A stretch of 64,000 nucleotides of DNA from an uncultured Olsenella sp. GTDB lineage: Bacteria > Actinomycetota > Coriobacteriia > Coriobacteriales > Atopobiaceae. The DNA is taken from assembly GCA_900540955.1 (NCBI GenBank), contig UQIF01000004.1:1-64000 (forward strand), written 5' to 3'. The position numbers were made by a program, and so were the translations under genes. A model generated the notes under the pieces. It was not told the origin of the DNA, searched no databases, and worked only from the letters and a program-made list of their open reading frames with translations. The first letter of the stretch is position 1, and every line of letters starts with the position of its first letter. Positions 7,207 to 16,013 of this stretch are shown piece by piece.

Positions 7207-8091
7207 CTACCAGCTCAGGAGCTCGTAGCCATCCTCAGTGACCACGAGCTGGACCTCCCACTGGGCGGAGTCGGAGCCGTCGGCGGTGCGCACGGTCCAG
7301 CCGTTGGGGTCGTTCATCGTGATCTGCGGCGCGCCGGCGTTGACCATGGGCTCGATGGTGAAGCACATGCCGGGGACGAGCACGGGGCCCTCGTCGGGCT
7401 CGCCGACGAAGCCGACGAAGGGGTCCTCGTGGAACTCGAGGCCGATGCCATGGCCGCCGAACTCGCGGACCACGTTGAAGCCGGCGGCCTCGACGCAGCT
7501 CTGGACGGCGTGGGACATGTCGCCGAGGTGGCCCCAGGGCTTGACGGCCGCGAGGCCGGCCTGGACGGACTCGCGGGTGACCTCCACGAGGCGGCGACGC
7601 TCGTCGGAGACCTCGCCGATGCAGAACATGCGGCTGGAGTCCGAGAAGTAGCCGTCGAGGATGGTGGAGCAGTCGATGTTGACGATGTCGCCGTCGCGCA
7701 GGACGTCGTCGTCGGAGGGGATGCCGTGGCAGACGACGTCGTTGATGCTCGTGCAGACGCTCTTGGGGTAGCCCTCGTAGTTGAGGTCGGCGGGGATACC
7801 GCCGTGGTCGACGGTGTAGTCGTGGATCCACTGGTCGATCTGGGCGGTGGTCACGCCGGCGCGGATGTTCTCGGCGACGTAGTCGAGCACGCCGACGTTG
7901 ATGGCGGCGGAGCGCTTGATGCCCTCGATGTCCTCGGCGGTCTTGAGCAGGCCGCGGGGCATGACCTCCTCGCCGGCGGTGGCTAAGCGGTCGAGCTGCT
8001 CGTCCATGCGGGCGTGGCACTTCTTGTACTTCTTGCCGGAGCCGCACCAGCAGGGGTCGTTGCGGCCGGGCACGTAATCGTTGTCATACAT
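7207..8091 (-). CDS. map: Methionine aminopeptidase type I with SEC-C zinc motif
   Basis: This 294-residue enzyme removes the initiator methionine after deformylation. The N-terminus carries a SEC-C metal-binding motif (CWCGSGKKYKKCH, about residues 14-26). The catalytic domain shows NIDCSTILDGYFSDSS with two metal aspartates, GGHGIGLEFHEDP with the metal histidine, TIEPM and AQWE with the two glutamates. AAAGGAAG lies before the ATG. It is followed by its own terminator, so it is probably monocistronic or ends the transcript from 8681. Confidence 0.95.
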   Translation of the reverse strand: MYDNDYVPGRNDPCWCGSGKKYKKCHARMDEQLDRLATAGEEVMPRGLLKTAEDIEGIKRSAAINVGVLDYVAENIRAGVTTAQIDQWIHDYTVDHGGIPADLNYEGYPKSVCTSINDVVCHGIPSDDDVLRDGDIVNIDCSTILDGYFSDSSRMFCIGEVSDERRRLVEVTRESVQAGLAAVKPWGHLGDMSHAVQSCVEAAGFNVVREFGGHGIGLEFHEDPFVGFVGEPDEGPVLVPGMCFTIEPMVNAGAPQITMNDPNGWTVRTADGSDSAQWEVQLVVTEDGYELLSW

Positions 8092-8198
8092 GGCTAACTT
8101 CCTTTCTTCACGTGGTCAAGTATGACACGTCGCGGGATGGGGCGGCGCGGCGGCGAGCGGCTATGTGGCGGTTTGCGGGTGGGGGAGCGGGCTTGGCC

Positions 8199-8681
8199 TC
8201 AGAAGTGACGTCCGCGGGCGTGCTCGATGCCGAAGCCGGCGCCGGTGCGGACGGCGAGCAGGAAGCGGTCGCATGTCTCCGAGAACGGGCGGCGCGCGTG
8301 GCCCAGGCGGGGTCTGCGCATGAGGCGGGCGACGCCGTCGAGGTCGTCGACCACAAGCGCGCCCGACCAGCCGGGGCGCGCGGGCTCGTGGTCGCAGACG
8401 GCGTAGCGCGGGGAGCCGGTGGGGAGGGGGATGGCGAGGGCGCTCGCCTCGGCGCCCTTCTTTCCCGCGAAGGCTATGACGAACGAGTCGCAGGTAGAGA
8501 GGGCGTTTGCGTCTGAGGGGTCGAGGCGTGCGAACTCGATGGGCTCCTTCACGTGGCTGAGCCACTCGTAGACGGGCCCGGCGGCGGCCATGTCGTCGAG
8601 CACGAGCCCGAGGGCCGCGCCCTCGTTTCCGTCCTCGAGGCAGACGAGGGCTACTTTATGTGGTCGCTTTCCGATGTCCAT
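8199..8681 (-). CDS. Hypothetical protein
   Basis: I do not recognise this 160-residue protein. It has strong third-position GC on the minus strand and reads as a plausible alpha/beta fold with a hydrophobic strand near SFVIAFAG. No signal peptide or membrane segment is visible. GGAG lies about 7 bp upstream of the ATG. It precedes map on the same strand with a 107-bp gap. A plus-strand frame across the same bases has no ribosome site and looks like a shadow. Confidence 0.6.
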   Translation of the reverse strand: MDIGKRPHKVALVCLEDGNEGAALGLVLDDMAAAGPVYEWLSHVKEPIEFARLDPSDANALSTCDSFVIAFAGKKGAEASALAIPLPTGSPRYAVCDHEPARPGWSGALVVDDLDGVARLMRRPRLGHARRPFSETCDRFLLAVRTGAGFGIEHARGRHF

Positions 8682-8816
8682 CCGCGCTCCGTTGCGAGGT
8701 CTGCCGAGTGCCTGTGCCGATGGTTAATTCTAGGCGAGATATGTGCGATGGCGGTGGCGCCGCAATTCATAGGGGGTACCTTTAGCCTAATGTCAAACGC
8801 AATGGAGGGAGCCGGC

Positions 8817-8987
8817 ATGTCCGATTCGTACAACTTCATCTCCAAGACGCGCGTGCTGTTCGGCGAGGTCGAGCTCGACGCGATCGCCGCCAACGGCCTT
8901 GCCACCAATGGTGCGCTCTATGCGCACGACCCCGCGCCGCTCTCGCACGACGACGTGCTTGCCATCCTGCGGAAGAGCTATAGGTAG
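8817..8987 (+). pseudogene. Internally deleted iron-containing alcohol dehydrogenase remnant
   Basis: The 56-residue frame begins YNFISKTRVLFGEVEL, like the start of iron alcohol dehydrogenases, and ends PLSHDDVLAILRKSYR, like their C-terminus. About 330 middle residues, including the NAD and metal sites, are missing. The intact relative at 24755-25990 starts with YHVPTKFVFGRGSV and ends RRLTMDDCRKIYESCL. GGAGGG and ATG are still intact, so the stub may be translated, but it cannot be catalytic. Confidence 0.65.
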
Positions 8988-9053
8988 CCTGCGCTTTTTT
9001 GCCCCGGTTGCGCCCGAAGCAAAGTCGCAGCCTTCGCCTAACGTGCGCGAAAC

Positions 9054-9086
9054 GCACCCGTTGCGAGTTTGTCTCGCAACGGGTGC
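9054..9086 (+). terminator. Hairpin between the ADH remnant and alsS
   Basis: A perfect 14-bp stem (9054-9067 with 9073-9086) has a 5-nt loop and is followed by TACTCTTT. It lies 44 bp before the alsS start codon. It either ends the remnant's transcript or acts as a leader hairpin for alsS. Confidence 0.55.
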
Positions 9087-9129
9087 TACTCTTTGCGGGG
9101 AATTTGCCTATCCGTAGGGAGATATTCAT

Positions 9130-10788
9130 ATGTCCGCAGCTCAAGGGGTTAAAACCACCGCGCAGGTATTCGTTGATTGCCTTAAGGCGGAGGGGGTCGA
9201 GGTCATCTTTGGCATACCCGGCGAGGAGAATCTCGACCTTATGTTCGCTATCAAGGAGGCGGGGATCCGCTTCATTCCGACGCGCCACGAGCAGGGCGCG
9301 GCCTTCATGGCAGACGTCTACGGCCGCTTAACCGGCCGCGCCGGCGTCTGCTTGGCGACGCTCGGCCCGGGCGCGACGAACCTCGTCACCGGCGTGGCCG
9401 ACGCGTTCCTTGACGGCGCGCCGCTCGTCGCCATCACGGGGCAGGTCTCCAGCGAGCTCATGCAGTTCACAAGCCACCAGTACCTCGACCTCTCGGCCAT
9501 GTTCAGCCCCATAACCAAGCGGTCGAAGGTTGTCATGAGGCCGGACACGATCTCGGAGATCTGCCGGCTCGCGTTCAAGTACGCCGAGAGCGGCAAGCCC
9601 GGTGCCACCCACATCGACCTGCCGAAGAACGTCGCGCACATGGCGAGCCCGGCCAGGCCGCTCCATCGGCAGCAGGCGCCGGCGCTCTATGCCGACCCGG
9701 CGAGCGTGGCCGCCGCCGCGACGATGATCTCCGAGGCGAGGAACCCCGTGATCCTCGCCGGAGCAGGCGCCGTCCGCGGCGACGCCGCGCAGGCGGTGAC
9801 GACCATGGCAGAGCGCCTTCGCATCCCCGTGGTCCAGACGATGATGGGCAAGGGCATCATCCCGTGCGACAACAAATATCGGCTGGGCGTCGTGGGAATC
9901 CCGCAGCATGATTACATCATCGACGCCTTCGACATGGCCGACCTCGTCATAGGCATAGGCTACGACCTCGTCGAGTGCGCGCCGAAGAAGTGGCATACCA
10001 ACGATGACATGCGGATCGTCAACATCGCGGCCCTGCCTGCCGACGTCAATCAGGAGTACGACCCTGACGTCGAGGTCATCGGCGACCTTTCCGACAGCAT
10101 CTACCAGATCCTGCGGACTGCCCGCCGCGACAAGATGCCGGAGCCGGAGGCGATGCTCGCCGTGGGGGCCCGCCTGCACGGCGAGCTCGAGGAACAGGGC
10201 CGCGACGACGCGTTCCCGATGAGGTCCGGCCGCTTGATCTCCGACATCCGCAAGGTCCTCGGGCGCTCCGACATCCTCGTCTCGGACGTTGGGGCGCACA
10301 AGATCTGGATCGGACGCGAGTATCCCTGCTATGAGCCGAAGACCTGCCTCATATCCAACGGCTTCGCATCGATGGGCTTCGCGGTCCCGGGGGCGTTCGC
10401 GGCTAAGCTGCTCCACCCCGAGCGCCGTGTCCTTGCAGTCTGCGGAGACGGCGGCTTCATGATGAACTCCCAGGAGCTCGAGACGGCGGTGCGCGAGCAC
10501 GTGTCCTTCGTCACCCTGATTTGGGAGGACTCGCATTACGGGCTCATCAAGTGGAAGGAGGAGGAGCAGTTCGGCGACGTGTTCGGCGTCGAGTTCACGA
10601 ACCCCGACTTCAAGGCCTACGCCGAGTCCATGCATTGCCACGGGTATCGCGTCGAGTCCACCGAGGACTTCATCCCGACGCTCGAGCGGGCGTTCGCGAA
10701 CGAGGACGCGCCCAGCGTCGTCGTGGTCCCCGTCGATTACAGCGCAAACATGCAGCTCACGGAGACCCTGCGCGCGAATTACGCCTAG
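9130..10788 (+). CDS. alsS: Acetolactate synthase, catabolic AlsS type
   Basis: This 552-residue thiamine-diphosphate enzyme condenses two pyruvates to 2-acetolactate and CO2. It shows the activating-glutamate region PTRHEQGAAFMADVYGR near residue 57, the LATLGPGATN segment and the ThDP/Mg site GDGGFMMNSQELETAVR. The DSHYGLIKWKEEEQFG segment is typical of AlsS rather than the biosynthetic IlvB. No regulatory subunit or acetolactate decarboxylase lies beside it. GGGAG precedes the ATG. Its codon use is slightly less GC-biased than its neighbours, which could reflect transfer. Confidence 0.88.
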   Translation: MSAAQGVKTTAQVFVDCLKAEGVEVIFGIPGEENLDLMFAIKEAGIRFIPTRHEQGAAFMADVYGRLTGRAGVCLATLGPGATNLVTGVADAFLDGAPLVAITGQVSSELMQFTSHQYLDLSAMFSPITKRSKVVMRPDTISEICRLAFKYAESGKPGATHIDLPKNVAHMASPARPLHRQQAPALYADPASVAAAATMISEARNPVILAGAGAVRGDAAQAVTTMAERLRIPVVQTMMGKGIIPCDNKYRLGVVGIPQHDYIIDAFDMADLVIGIGYDLVECAPKKWHTNDDMRIVNIAALPADVNQEYDPDVEVIGDLSDSIYQILRTARRDKMPEPEAMLAVGARLHGELEEQGRDDAFPMRSGRLISDIRKVLGRSDILVSDVGAHKIWIGREYPCYEPKTCLISNGFASMGFAVPGAFAAKLLHPERRVLAVCGDGGFMMNSQELETAVREHVSFVTLIWEDSHYGLIKWKEEEQFGDVFGVEFTNPDFKAYAESMHCHGYRVESTEDFIPTLERAFANEDAPSVVVVPVDYSANMQLTETLRANYA

Positions 10789-10814
10789 GGCGCCCCCCTT
10801 GCTGAGCCATAAAT

Positions 10815-10943
10815 GCCTTAGTGGGTGAACAAAACGGTACTTAGTGGAGTAGCCCAAATTCAGTCAGCGCATCTACCTGCGGTTTTGCAGCCGACGCTAG
10901 GACGGATACTTGCCGGCACCGCGTTTTGTTCACCCACTAAGGC
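10815..10943. repeat. 129-bp element with 22-bp perfect terminal inverted repeats
   Basis: The termini 10815-10836 and 10922-10943 (core TTAGTGGGTGAACAAAACG) are exact complements around 85 bp with no reading frame. The element fills the gap between alsS (+) and the next gene (-), which converge. It could be a small non-autonomous mobile element or a large bidirectional terminator. No target-site duplication is evident. Confidence 0.65.
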
Positions 10944-10963
10944 CGTTTTGGCGGCGGACGGCG

Positions 10964-12088
10964 TCAGAAAGGCCTCAAAAGGTCGTTAAAGAGGGCGTCG
11001 GCTTTCTGAAGCTGACGGTTGCTACGCGATTTTGGGGCGATGCCGCGCAGTTTTGCGAGGACTTGGGCGAACTCGTCAAGCCGGGAGCGGTCGGATAGCT
11101 GCGCATAGGTGAGCGGCAGCACGGCTATGCCCTCATTCAGCAGCGCTGTCGCGCGCTCGGAGTCGGAAAGGAAACTGACCTCGTTTTCGTGTGCCATTCG
11201 GCTCTGGCACTCGACGTCGACGCCCTCCTCCCAGTAAAGGTCACAGTAGCAGCACCGCTTCTCGGAGAGCCTTTGCGACCCCGCGCGAAGCAGCACCTGC
11301 TTGTTGTGGACCATGCCCTCATGGCCGTAGCCGCCGAGGCTCGTCGGCAAGCTCAGGATCAACCCGGCCTTCGACTCGAACGGCGAGGCAGCTCCCGGGA
11401 ACACGAGCTCGGAGACTCGGGCGAGCTTCCCGGCTCCCCGTGCATGGCTCGCGACCGTCGCCATCCGGCGGATCGATTCGGGCGTGGCCAACGGCTCGCG
11501 CTGCCATAACGATTGTAGCTTGCCGCCTACGAAATACGGCCTCCAGCCTCCTATTCGCGTGGCGTGGGCAAGGTATCGTTCCAAGGCTCGCGGCGCCCGA
11601 TATTCCGCATAGGTCCCGCACAGCCCCGAAGCGATGAGCAGGCACTTGTTCAGTCCGAGTCGCTTTGCGAGTTGCAGGAGTGCGAACTCGGGCGTGGCGA
11701 CGCGAATCGACTCGGCCACTTGAATAAGTGCGCCGGGCGGTATCTCTTGGGTCCAAAGCGAGGGCTTGACCAGCTCGGAATGGTAACGCTCTCCCTGTGA
11801 GCGCGCGAGGACGCAGATCGGCGGCTCGAGGCCTGCCGCGAGCAGGGGAGCGATCTCCCTGAGGTTCAGCGAATGGTTACCCGCGGCGTTCCATCGCCTC
11901 CCTTCTTTGGACCAAAGCTCGCAAAGGCTGCTTTCCTCGAGGATCGATCGCCGGACGGATTCCATCTGCTCGGCGCTGGAGAACCCGAGGGCGCGGGCGT
12001 CCTCGGGGCCAGAGCACATGATCGCCGTCACGAGCGGCGGTGTGTTCCAGAAGCGCAATGCCGATATGTCGCAGATGCAGGTGTCCAT
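10964..12088 (-). CDS. Orphan protein with a DUF559/Vsr-like C-terminal region
   Basis: This 374-residue protein has no confident family. It begins with CDISALRFWNTPP. The C-terminal 100 residues read CDLYWEEGVDVECQ, then SDSERATALLNEGIAVLPLTYAQL. That matches the layout of DUF559/Vsr PD-(D/E)xK nucleases: D, then E-x-Q, then D-x-x-R and a G-x-x-V-L strand. The middle contains a CCYC cluster. It may be a DNA-end or defence-type nuclease, or a lone remnant of one. The ribosome site is weak, so the start is uncertain. Confidence 0.7.
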   Translation of the reverse strand: MDTCICDISALRFWNTPPLVTAIMCSGPEDARALGFSSAEQMESVRRSILEESSLCELWSKEGRRWNAAGNHSLNLREIAPLLAAGLEPPICVLARSQGERYHSELVKPSLWTQEIPPGALIQVAESIRVATPEFALLQLAKRLGLNKCLLIASGLCGTYAEYRAPRALERYLAHATRIGGWRPYFVGGKLQSLWQREPLATPESIRRMATVASHARGAGKLARVSELVFPGAASPFESKAGLILSLPTSLGGYGHEGMVHNKQVLLRAGSQRLSEKRCCYCDLYWEEGVDVECQSRMAHENEVSFLSDSERATALLNEGIAVLPLTYAQLSDRSRLDEFAQVLAKLRGIAPKSRSNRQLQKADALFNDLLRPF

Positions 12089-12278
12089 GCGCTGCAGCGT
12101 ACAGAATCTCGCGCCGCACCGCCCGCCTCAAAGAGGTTGGCAATTAACTAAATGATGATTAACAAAGACGTTTCGCCACGAAACAGCAAGTCAGCGCTCT
12201 AACGGAAAGCATTCCGACAGCTTTCCGAAAGCTTCGCAGGCGGCCCCAAAACCCAGGCAAGCGGCTTGGGCCCAGGAA

Positions 12279-12920
12279 CTAGAACTCAGCGAAGCGCGGC
12301 TCGTCCGCGCGGCACAGGTCCTCGCCGCAGGCGAGCTCTCGCACGGCGTCGACGAACGGGGCCTCCTCGCCTGCGCGGAACACGAGCGTGATCTGGACGT
12401 CCTCGAGGAACAGCTGATCCTTAACCTTGCCGCCGGCATCCGACGCGAGCCTGCCCACGCGGTCGTAGAGCGCATAGGGGAGCTGGACGACGACCTCGGT
12501 CACGAGCGTCATCTCGACGATGCCCCCGCGTCCGCGGGCATCCGCGACGGCCTCCTGTGCCGCGGCAGTGTAGGCGCGCACGAGCCCTCCCGGCCCCAGC
12601 AGCGTCCCGCCGAAGTAGCGCGTGACCACGCAGCAGACGTCCTTCAGCCCCTCGCCGCGCAGGACTTCGAGCACGGGCATCCCGGAGGTGCGGCTCGGCT
12701 CGCCGTCGTCCGAGCAGCGCTCGCGCCCGTCGGCCAGGATCCAAGCCGGCACATTGTGGCGCGCGTCGTGGTGGCGCGAGCGGACCTCGGCTATAAAGGC
12801 GTCGGCCTCTGCCTCTCCCGAGACCTGCCGAAGCTGCGCGATGAAGCGGCTGCGCCTGTCCTCAAACTCGCCGACGAACTCCTCGCCGCTGCGAAGCGTC
12901 AGGTACGAAGCCTCGACCAT
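12279..12920 (-). CDS. yigZ: YigZ/IMPACT family protein
   Basis: The 213-residue protein has the IMPACT N-terminal domain with SRFIAQLRQV, HHDARHNVPAWIL, DDGEPSRTSGMPVLEVL and VVTRYFGGTLLGPGGLVRAY. A small C-terminal DUF1949-type domain follows. The family is linked to translation control, but its bacterial function is not settled. It lies one base from the PTS IIA stop on the same strand, so the two are co-transcribed. Confidence 0.92.
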   Translation of the reverse strand: MVEASYLTLRSGEEFVGEFEDRRSRFIAQLRQVSGEAEADAFIAEVRSRHHDARHNVPAWILADGRERCSDDGEPSRTSGMPVLEVLRGEGLKDVCCVVTRYFGGTLLGPGGLVRAYTAAAQEAVADARGRGGIVEMTLVTEVVVQLPYALYDRVGRLASDAGGKVKDQLFLEDVQITLVFRAGEEAPFVDAVRELACGEDLCRADEPRFAEF

Positions 12921-12921
12921 C

Positions 12922-13446
12922 CTAACTCGCGCTCCCGGGCACGAGCAGCGCCTCGCCGGCGCGCACCGTCGACCCGCAGGCGCGCCCGACCCTGCCGAAC
13001 TCCTCGGGATTCGTCACCGTCACGATCACGGTGTCGTCGAGCCCGGATTTGCGGATAAGGCCGCCGTCAAACGAGATGAGCGCCTCGCCGGCGCAGACCC
13101 GCTCTCCCTTCCCGGCATACAGATGAAATCCACGTCCCCGCAGGTTAACGGTGTCCACCCCCACATGGAGCAGCACCTCTGCGCCCGAGTCCGCCTTGAT
13201 CGACACGGCGTGCTTGCTGCTCACCACAGCCTCGACGGTGCCCGAGACGGGGGAGTACGCGACGTCGTCCTCGGGCTCCACCGCCAAACCCTCACCGAGC
13301 ATGCCGGAAGAGAAAACGGGGTCATTTACCTGAGAAAGCTCGATGACGCGACCAGTTGCGGGAGAGAAGATCGAGCCTTCTGCTCCGTTGACGGCGATGT
13401 TGTCCGGGCGGCAGTTCACGGTCAGGATTCCTTCGAGCAGGCTCAA
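12922..13446 (-). CDS. crr: PTS glucose-type EIIA component
   Basis: This 174-residue cytoplasmic phosphocarrier takes a phosphate from HPr and passes it to an EIIB domain. H79 (in SSKHAVSI) and H94 (in LLHVGVDT) correspond to the supporting and phosphorylated histidines of EIIA-Glc and keep their 15-residue spacing. I chose TTG at 13446, with AAAGG 8 bp upstream, because the family begins about 10 residues before this region. The open frame continues upstream without ribosome sites. No EIIBC gene lies nearby, so it may serve several sugar permeases. Confidence 0.88.
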   Translation of the reverse strand: MSLLEGILTVNCRPDNIAVNGAEGSIFSPATGRVIELSQVNDPVFSSGMLGEGLAVEPEDDVAYSPVSGTVEAVVSSKHAVSIKADSGAEVLLHVGVDTVNLRGRGFHLYAGKGERVCAGEALISFDGGLIRKSGLDDTVIVTVTNPEEFGRVGRACGSTVRAGEALLVPGSAS

Positions 13447-13546
13447 TGGGCGACCTTTCGGGTGTGCGCGGCGCAGGGCCGCGGTGTTTGAAACCGAATT
13501 ATTGTAGCAATTATGTGTCTTGTGCCCGCGTGTGAACACGGGATGA

Positions 13547-13576
13547 TTCACGCCCCCCTCATCCTGATGGTAGAAT
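13547..13576 (+). promoter_or_regulatory. Candidate promoter of rnpB
   Basis: TTCACG at 13547-13552 and TAGAAT at 13571-13576 are separated by 18 bp. The RNA's predicted 5' end is 7 bp after the -10 box. Confidence 0.55.
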
Positions 13577-13582
13577 CTCGCC

Positions 13583-13955
13583 TGCGAGGTGGGCCAGGCG
13601 ACCGCGGGCGCGAGCAATCGCGCATGAGGAAAGTCCGGGCTCCACAGGGCAGGATGCTGGCTAACGGCCAGGCGGGGTAACCCGACGGAAAGCGCCGCAG
13701 AAAAGAAGACTCCCACCTACGGACGGCTCGCCGGACGTAAAGGGAAAAGCTGAAACGGTGGTGTAAGAGACCACCAGCGTCGTGGCAACACGGCGGCTTG
13801 GCAAGCCCCATCCGGAGCAAACGCAAATAGGAGCGCCATGGTGTGGCCCGCACCGCGCTCGGGTTGCGCGCTAGAGGCCAACGGTAACGTTGGTCGTAGA
13901 TAAATGGCCGCCCACGACAGAACCCGGCTCATAGGCCCGCCTCGCACTGTTTTTT
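13583..13955 (+). ncRNA. rnpB: RNase P RNA, bacterial class A
   Basis: This is the catalytic RNA that trims the 5' leaders of tRNA precursors. The conserved P4/J regions GAGGAAAGTCCGGGCTCC near 13622 and GATAAATGGCCGCCC near 13899, and the CAGAACCCGGCT end, are all present. The first bases TGCGAGGTGGGCC pair with GGCCCGCCTCGCA at 13934-13946 as helix P1. Six T at 13950-13955 end transcription. The length of about 364 nt is normal for class A. Confidence 0.95.
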
Positions 13956-13992
13956 CCTTGGGCACGCGCCCACTCCCCTGAAAAGAGGACCA

Positions 13993-14550
13993 ATGACCGA
14001 GAGTGTGAACAACCAGCAGCTCAGCGCCGCCGATTGCGATATGCGCCCCGCATTGGTGGACGATATCCCTGCCATCGTAGCCATCATCGAGACCGGCCGC
14101 GAGCTCCTTGCCGCCGAGGGCGTCGACCAGTGGCAGAACGGCGCGGGCCCCTGCCCGAACGCCGTCGCGTCCGACATCCTCCAGGGCTGGGGCCGCGTCT
14201 TCACCGTCTGCGACGAGGTTGCCGCGACGGCCGCCCTCATGCCGGCGCCCGATCCCACCTACACCCGCATCGACGGCGCTTGGGAGACGCGCGGCGAGGG
14301 CTCCTACGCCGCCATCCACCGCGTGGCCGTCTCGCCCGAGTACCGCGGCCGCCGTGTTGCCCGCCGCTTCATCGAGCGCCTCATCGAGGAGGCTCGCGCA
14401 CGCGGCTTTGCAGAGGTGCGCATCGACACCCACGAGAAGAACGCGCGCATGCGCAAGGTGATCGAGGACATGGGCTTCTCGTTGGCCGGCACGATCTACA
14501 TCGACGGCGACCCGAACGCTCCTCGCTACGCCTACCAGCTTTTCCTTTAA
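13993..14550 (+). CDS. GNAT family N-acetyltransferase
   Basis: The 185-residue protein has a GNAT fold with the acetyl-CoA loop HRVAVSPEYRGRRVARRFIE near residues 117-136 and the C-terminal RKVIEDMGFSLAGTIYIDG. The substrate cannot be told from sequence. AGAGGA lies before the ATG. It stands between rnpB and a glycosyltransferase gene on the same strand. Confidence 0.88.
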   Translation: MTESVNNQQLSAADCDMRPALVDDIPAIVAIIETGRELLAAEGVDQWQNGAGPCPNAVASDILQGWGRVFTVCDEVAATAALMPAPDPTYTRIDGAWETRGEGSYAAIHRVAVSPEYRGRRVARRFIERLIEEARARGFAEVRIDTHEKNARMRKVIEDMGFSLAGTIYIDGDPNAPRYAYQLFL

Positions 14551-14648
14551 GGACCCGAAGCGACCGCGCAGCCCCAGCGCCGCACGGCCGCTCCTCACAT
14601 GGGCTATTATTGATGGGCTAATGCTCATTTATCCATGGAGGTCACAGC

Positions 14649-15761
14649 ATGCACGGCGACTCCAAGTCCCTCGTCTCGGTCATCGTCCCCATCTACAACG
14701 TCGAGAAGTACCTCGACCAGTGCCTCAAGTCGATCGAGGCCCAGACGCACAAGAACCTCGAGATCCTGTGCATCAACGACGGCTCGACCGACGGCAGCCC
14801 CGACATCATCCGCGCCCACGCCGCGGCCGACCCGCGCGTCGTCATGGTCGACAAGGCCAACGGCGGCTACGGACAGGGCTGCAACATGGGACTTCGCATG
14901 GCCAAGGGCGACTGGATTTCCATCGTCGAGCCCGACGACTGGATCGATCCCGGCATGTACGCCGACATGCTCGCGTTCGCGGACTCCTTCGCCGAGACCC
15001 TCGACATCGTAAAGACCCCCTGGACCGATATCCGCTACTGGGATGACCCCGACCGCGAGGCGCCGTTCCCCTCCACCATGCAGGGCGAGATCAAGACCTC
15101 CGCGCGCCCGATCATGGTGGGCGAGGAGCCCAAGCTCATCTCGCAGCACCCCTCAATCTGGTCGGCCATCTACCGCAAGGGCTTCCTTGACGAGAAGGAC
15201 ATCCGCTTCCCCGAGTACCCGGGCGCCGGCTGGGCCGACAACCCCTTCCTCATCGAGACCATGTGCCAGGCCAAGGCTATCGTCTACCTCGACAAGCCCT
15301 ACTACAACTACCGCTCCGACCTCGAGGGCTCGACGCTCAACCACAAGACGGTCGAGGCCGTCGTGCGCCCCTTCGACCGCTGGGAGGACATGCTCGCCAT
15401 CATCAAGCGCCTCGGCATCACCGATAAACGCATCCTGCGCGCCCACTGCCAGCGAGGGATCAACTACAGCTTCGGCGCCATCCACGATGACGGCTGGGAC
15501 AACCCGCACGTCCGCGAGCGCGTGACCAAGTGCTTCCACGAGATGGACCCCGAGCTCGTCCTCTCGATCGATGACATCGCGCCCCACCGCAAGAAGTTCT
15601 ACTGCGACGTCATGGGCCTGCCCAAGCCCAAGATCAACTACCCCGCCTGGTGGGCGCATCTCGTCAAGATGACGGGCACTACCCTTAAGAACGAAGGCCC
15701 GGCCAAGTTCTTGAAGCGCGTCGGCCGCGTCTTCAAGCCGACGGAGCCGACTCAGGCGTAG
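14649..15761 (+). CDS. Glycosyltransferase family 2
   Basis: This 370-residue enzyme has a GT-A fold: SVIVPIYNVEKYLDQCLKSI starts the domain near residue 9, NDGSTDGS binds the nucleotide, and EPDDWIDPG carries the metal-binding DD. The C-terminal half is specific to cell-surface glycosyltransferases and has no clear membrane span. Acceptor and sugar are unknown. GGAGG lies 10 bp upstream of the ATG. A terminator follows, so it is probably a single-gene unit. Confidence 0.9.
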   Translation: MHGDSKSLVSVIVPIYNVEKYLDQCLKSIEAQTHKNLEILCINDGSTDGSPDIIRAHAAADPRVVMVDKANGGYGQGCNMGLRMAKGDWISIVEPDDWIDPGMYADMLAFADSFAETLDIVKTPWTDIRYWDDPDREAPFPSTMQGEIKTSARPIMVGEEPKLISQHPSIWSAIYRKGFLDEKDIRFPEYPGAGWADNPFLIETMCQAKAIVYLDKPYYNYRSDLEGSTLNHKTVEAVVRPFDRWEDMLAIIKRLGITDKRILRAHCQRGINYSFGAIHDDGWDNPHVRERVTKCFHEMDPELVLSIDDIAPHRKKFYCDVMGLPKPKINYPAWWAHLVKMTGTTLKNEGPAKFLKRVGRVFKPTEPTQA

Positions 15762-15788
15762 TGCAAGAGCATACGGCTCTCCGGAACG

Positions 15789-15827
15789 CGTCCACGAGTC
15801 CGCTAAATCGGCGCTCGTGGACGTTTT
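15789..15827 (+). terminator. Terminator after the glycosyltransferase gene
   Basis: A perfect 10-bp stem CGTCCACGAG/CTCGTGGACG (15789-15798 with 15814-15823) is followed by TTTT. Confidence 0.8.
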
Positions 15828-16013
15828 GTAGGCGGTCTGCTCGATGCGCGGCGAGCAATGCCCCCATCGGCCTCAAAACGGCTCCGAGCGGATTGTCGGT
15901 CATTTCTCGGCGTTTTCGGGGTATCCTAGACAAGTGGCGATTCCGCCGCAAGGTAACGCGTCCCACCCGGGCGCAGCATTTGGCCCCGCGGGGCTAAGAA
16001 CGAAAGGCACGAC

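Noticed and set aside
7096..7986. Plus-strand open frame opposite map
   Set aside because: It is antisense to methionine aminopeptidase, whose motifs are complete.
8112..8516. Plus-strand frame of 134 codons opposite the hypothetical gene at 8199-8681
   Set aside because: Its composition is Ala/Gly/Arg-rich with no start signal; the minus frame is longer and reads as a normal protein.
9130..10788. alsS as the biosynthetic IlvB large subunit
   Set aside because: The LIKWK region and the lack of an ilvN partner favour the catabolic AlsS form.
13583..13955. tmRNA or 4.5S RNA at this site
   Set aside because: The conserved helices and the P1 pairing match RNase P RNA class A; there is no tag reading frame or SRP loop.
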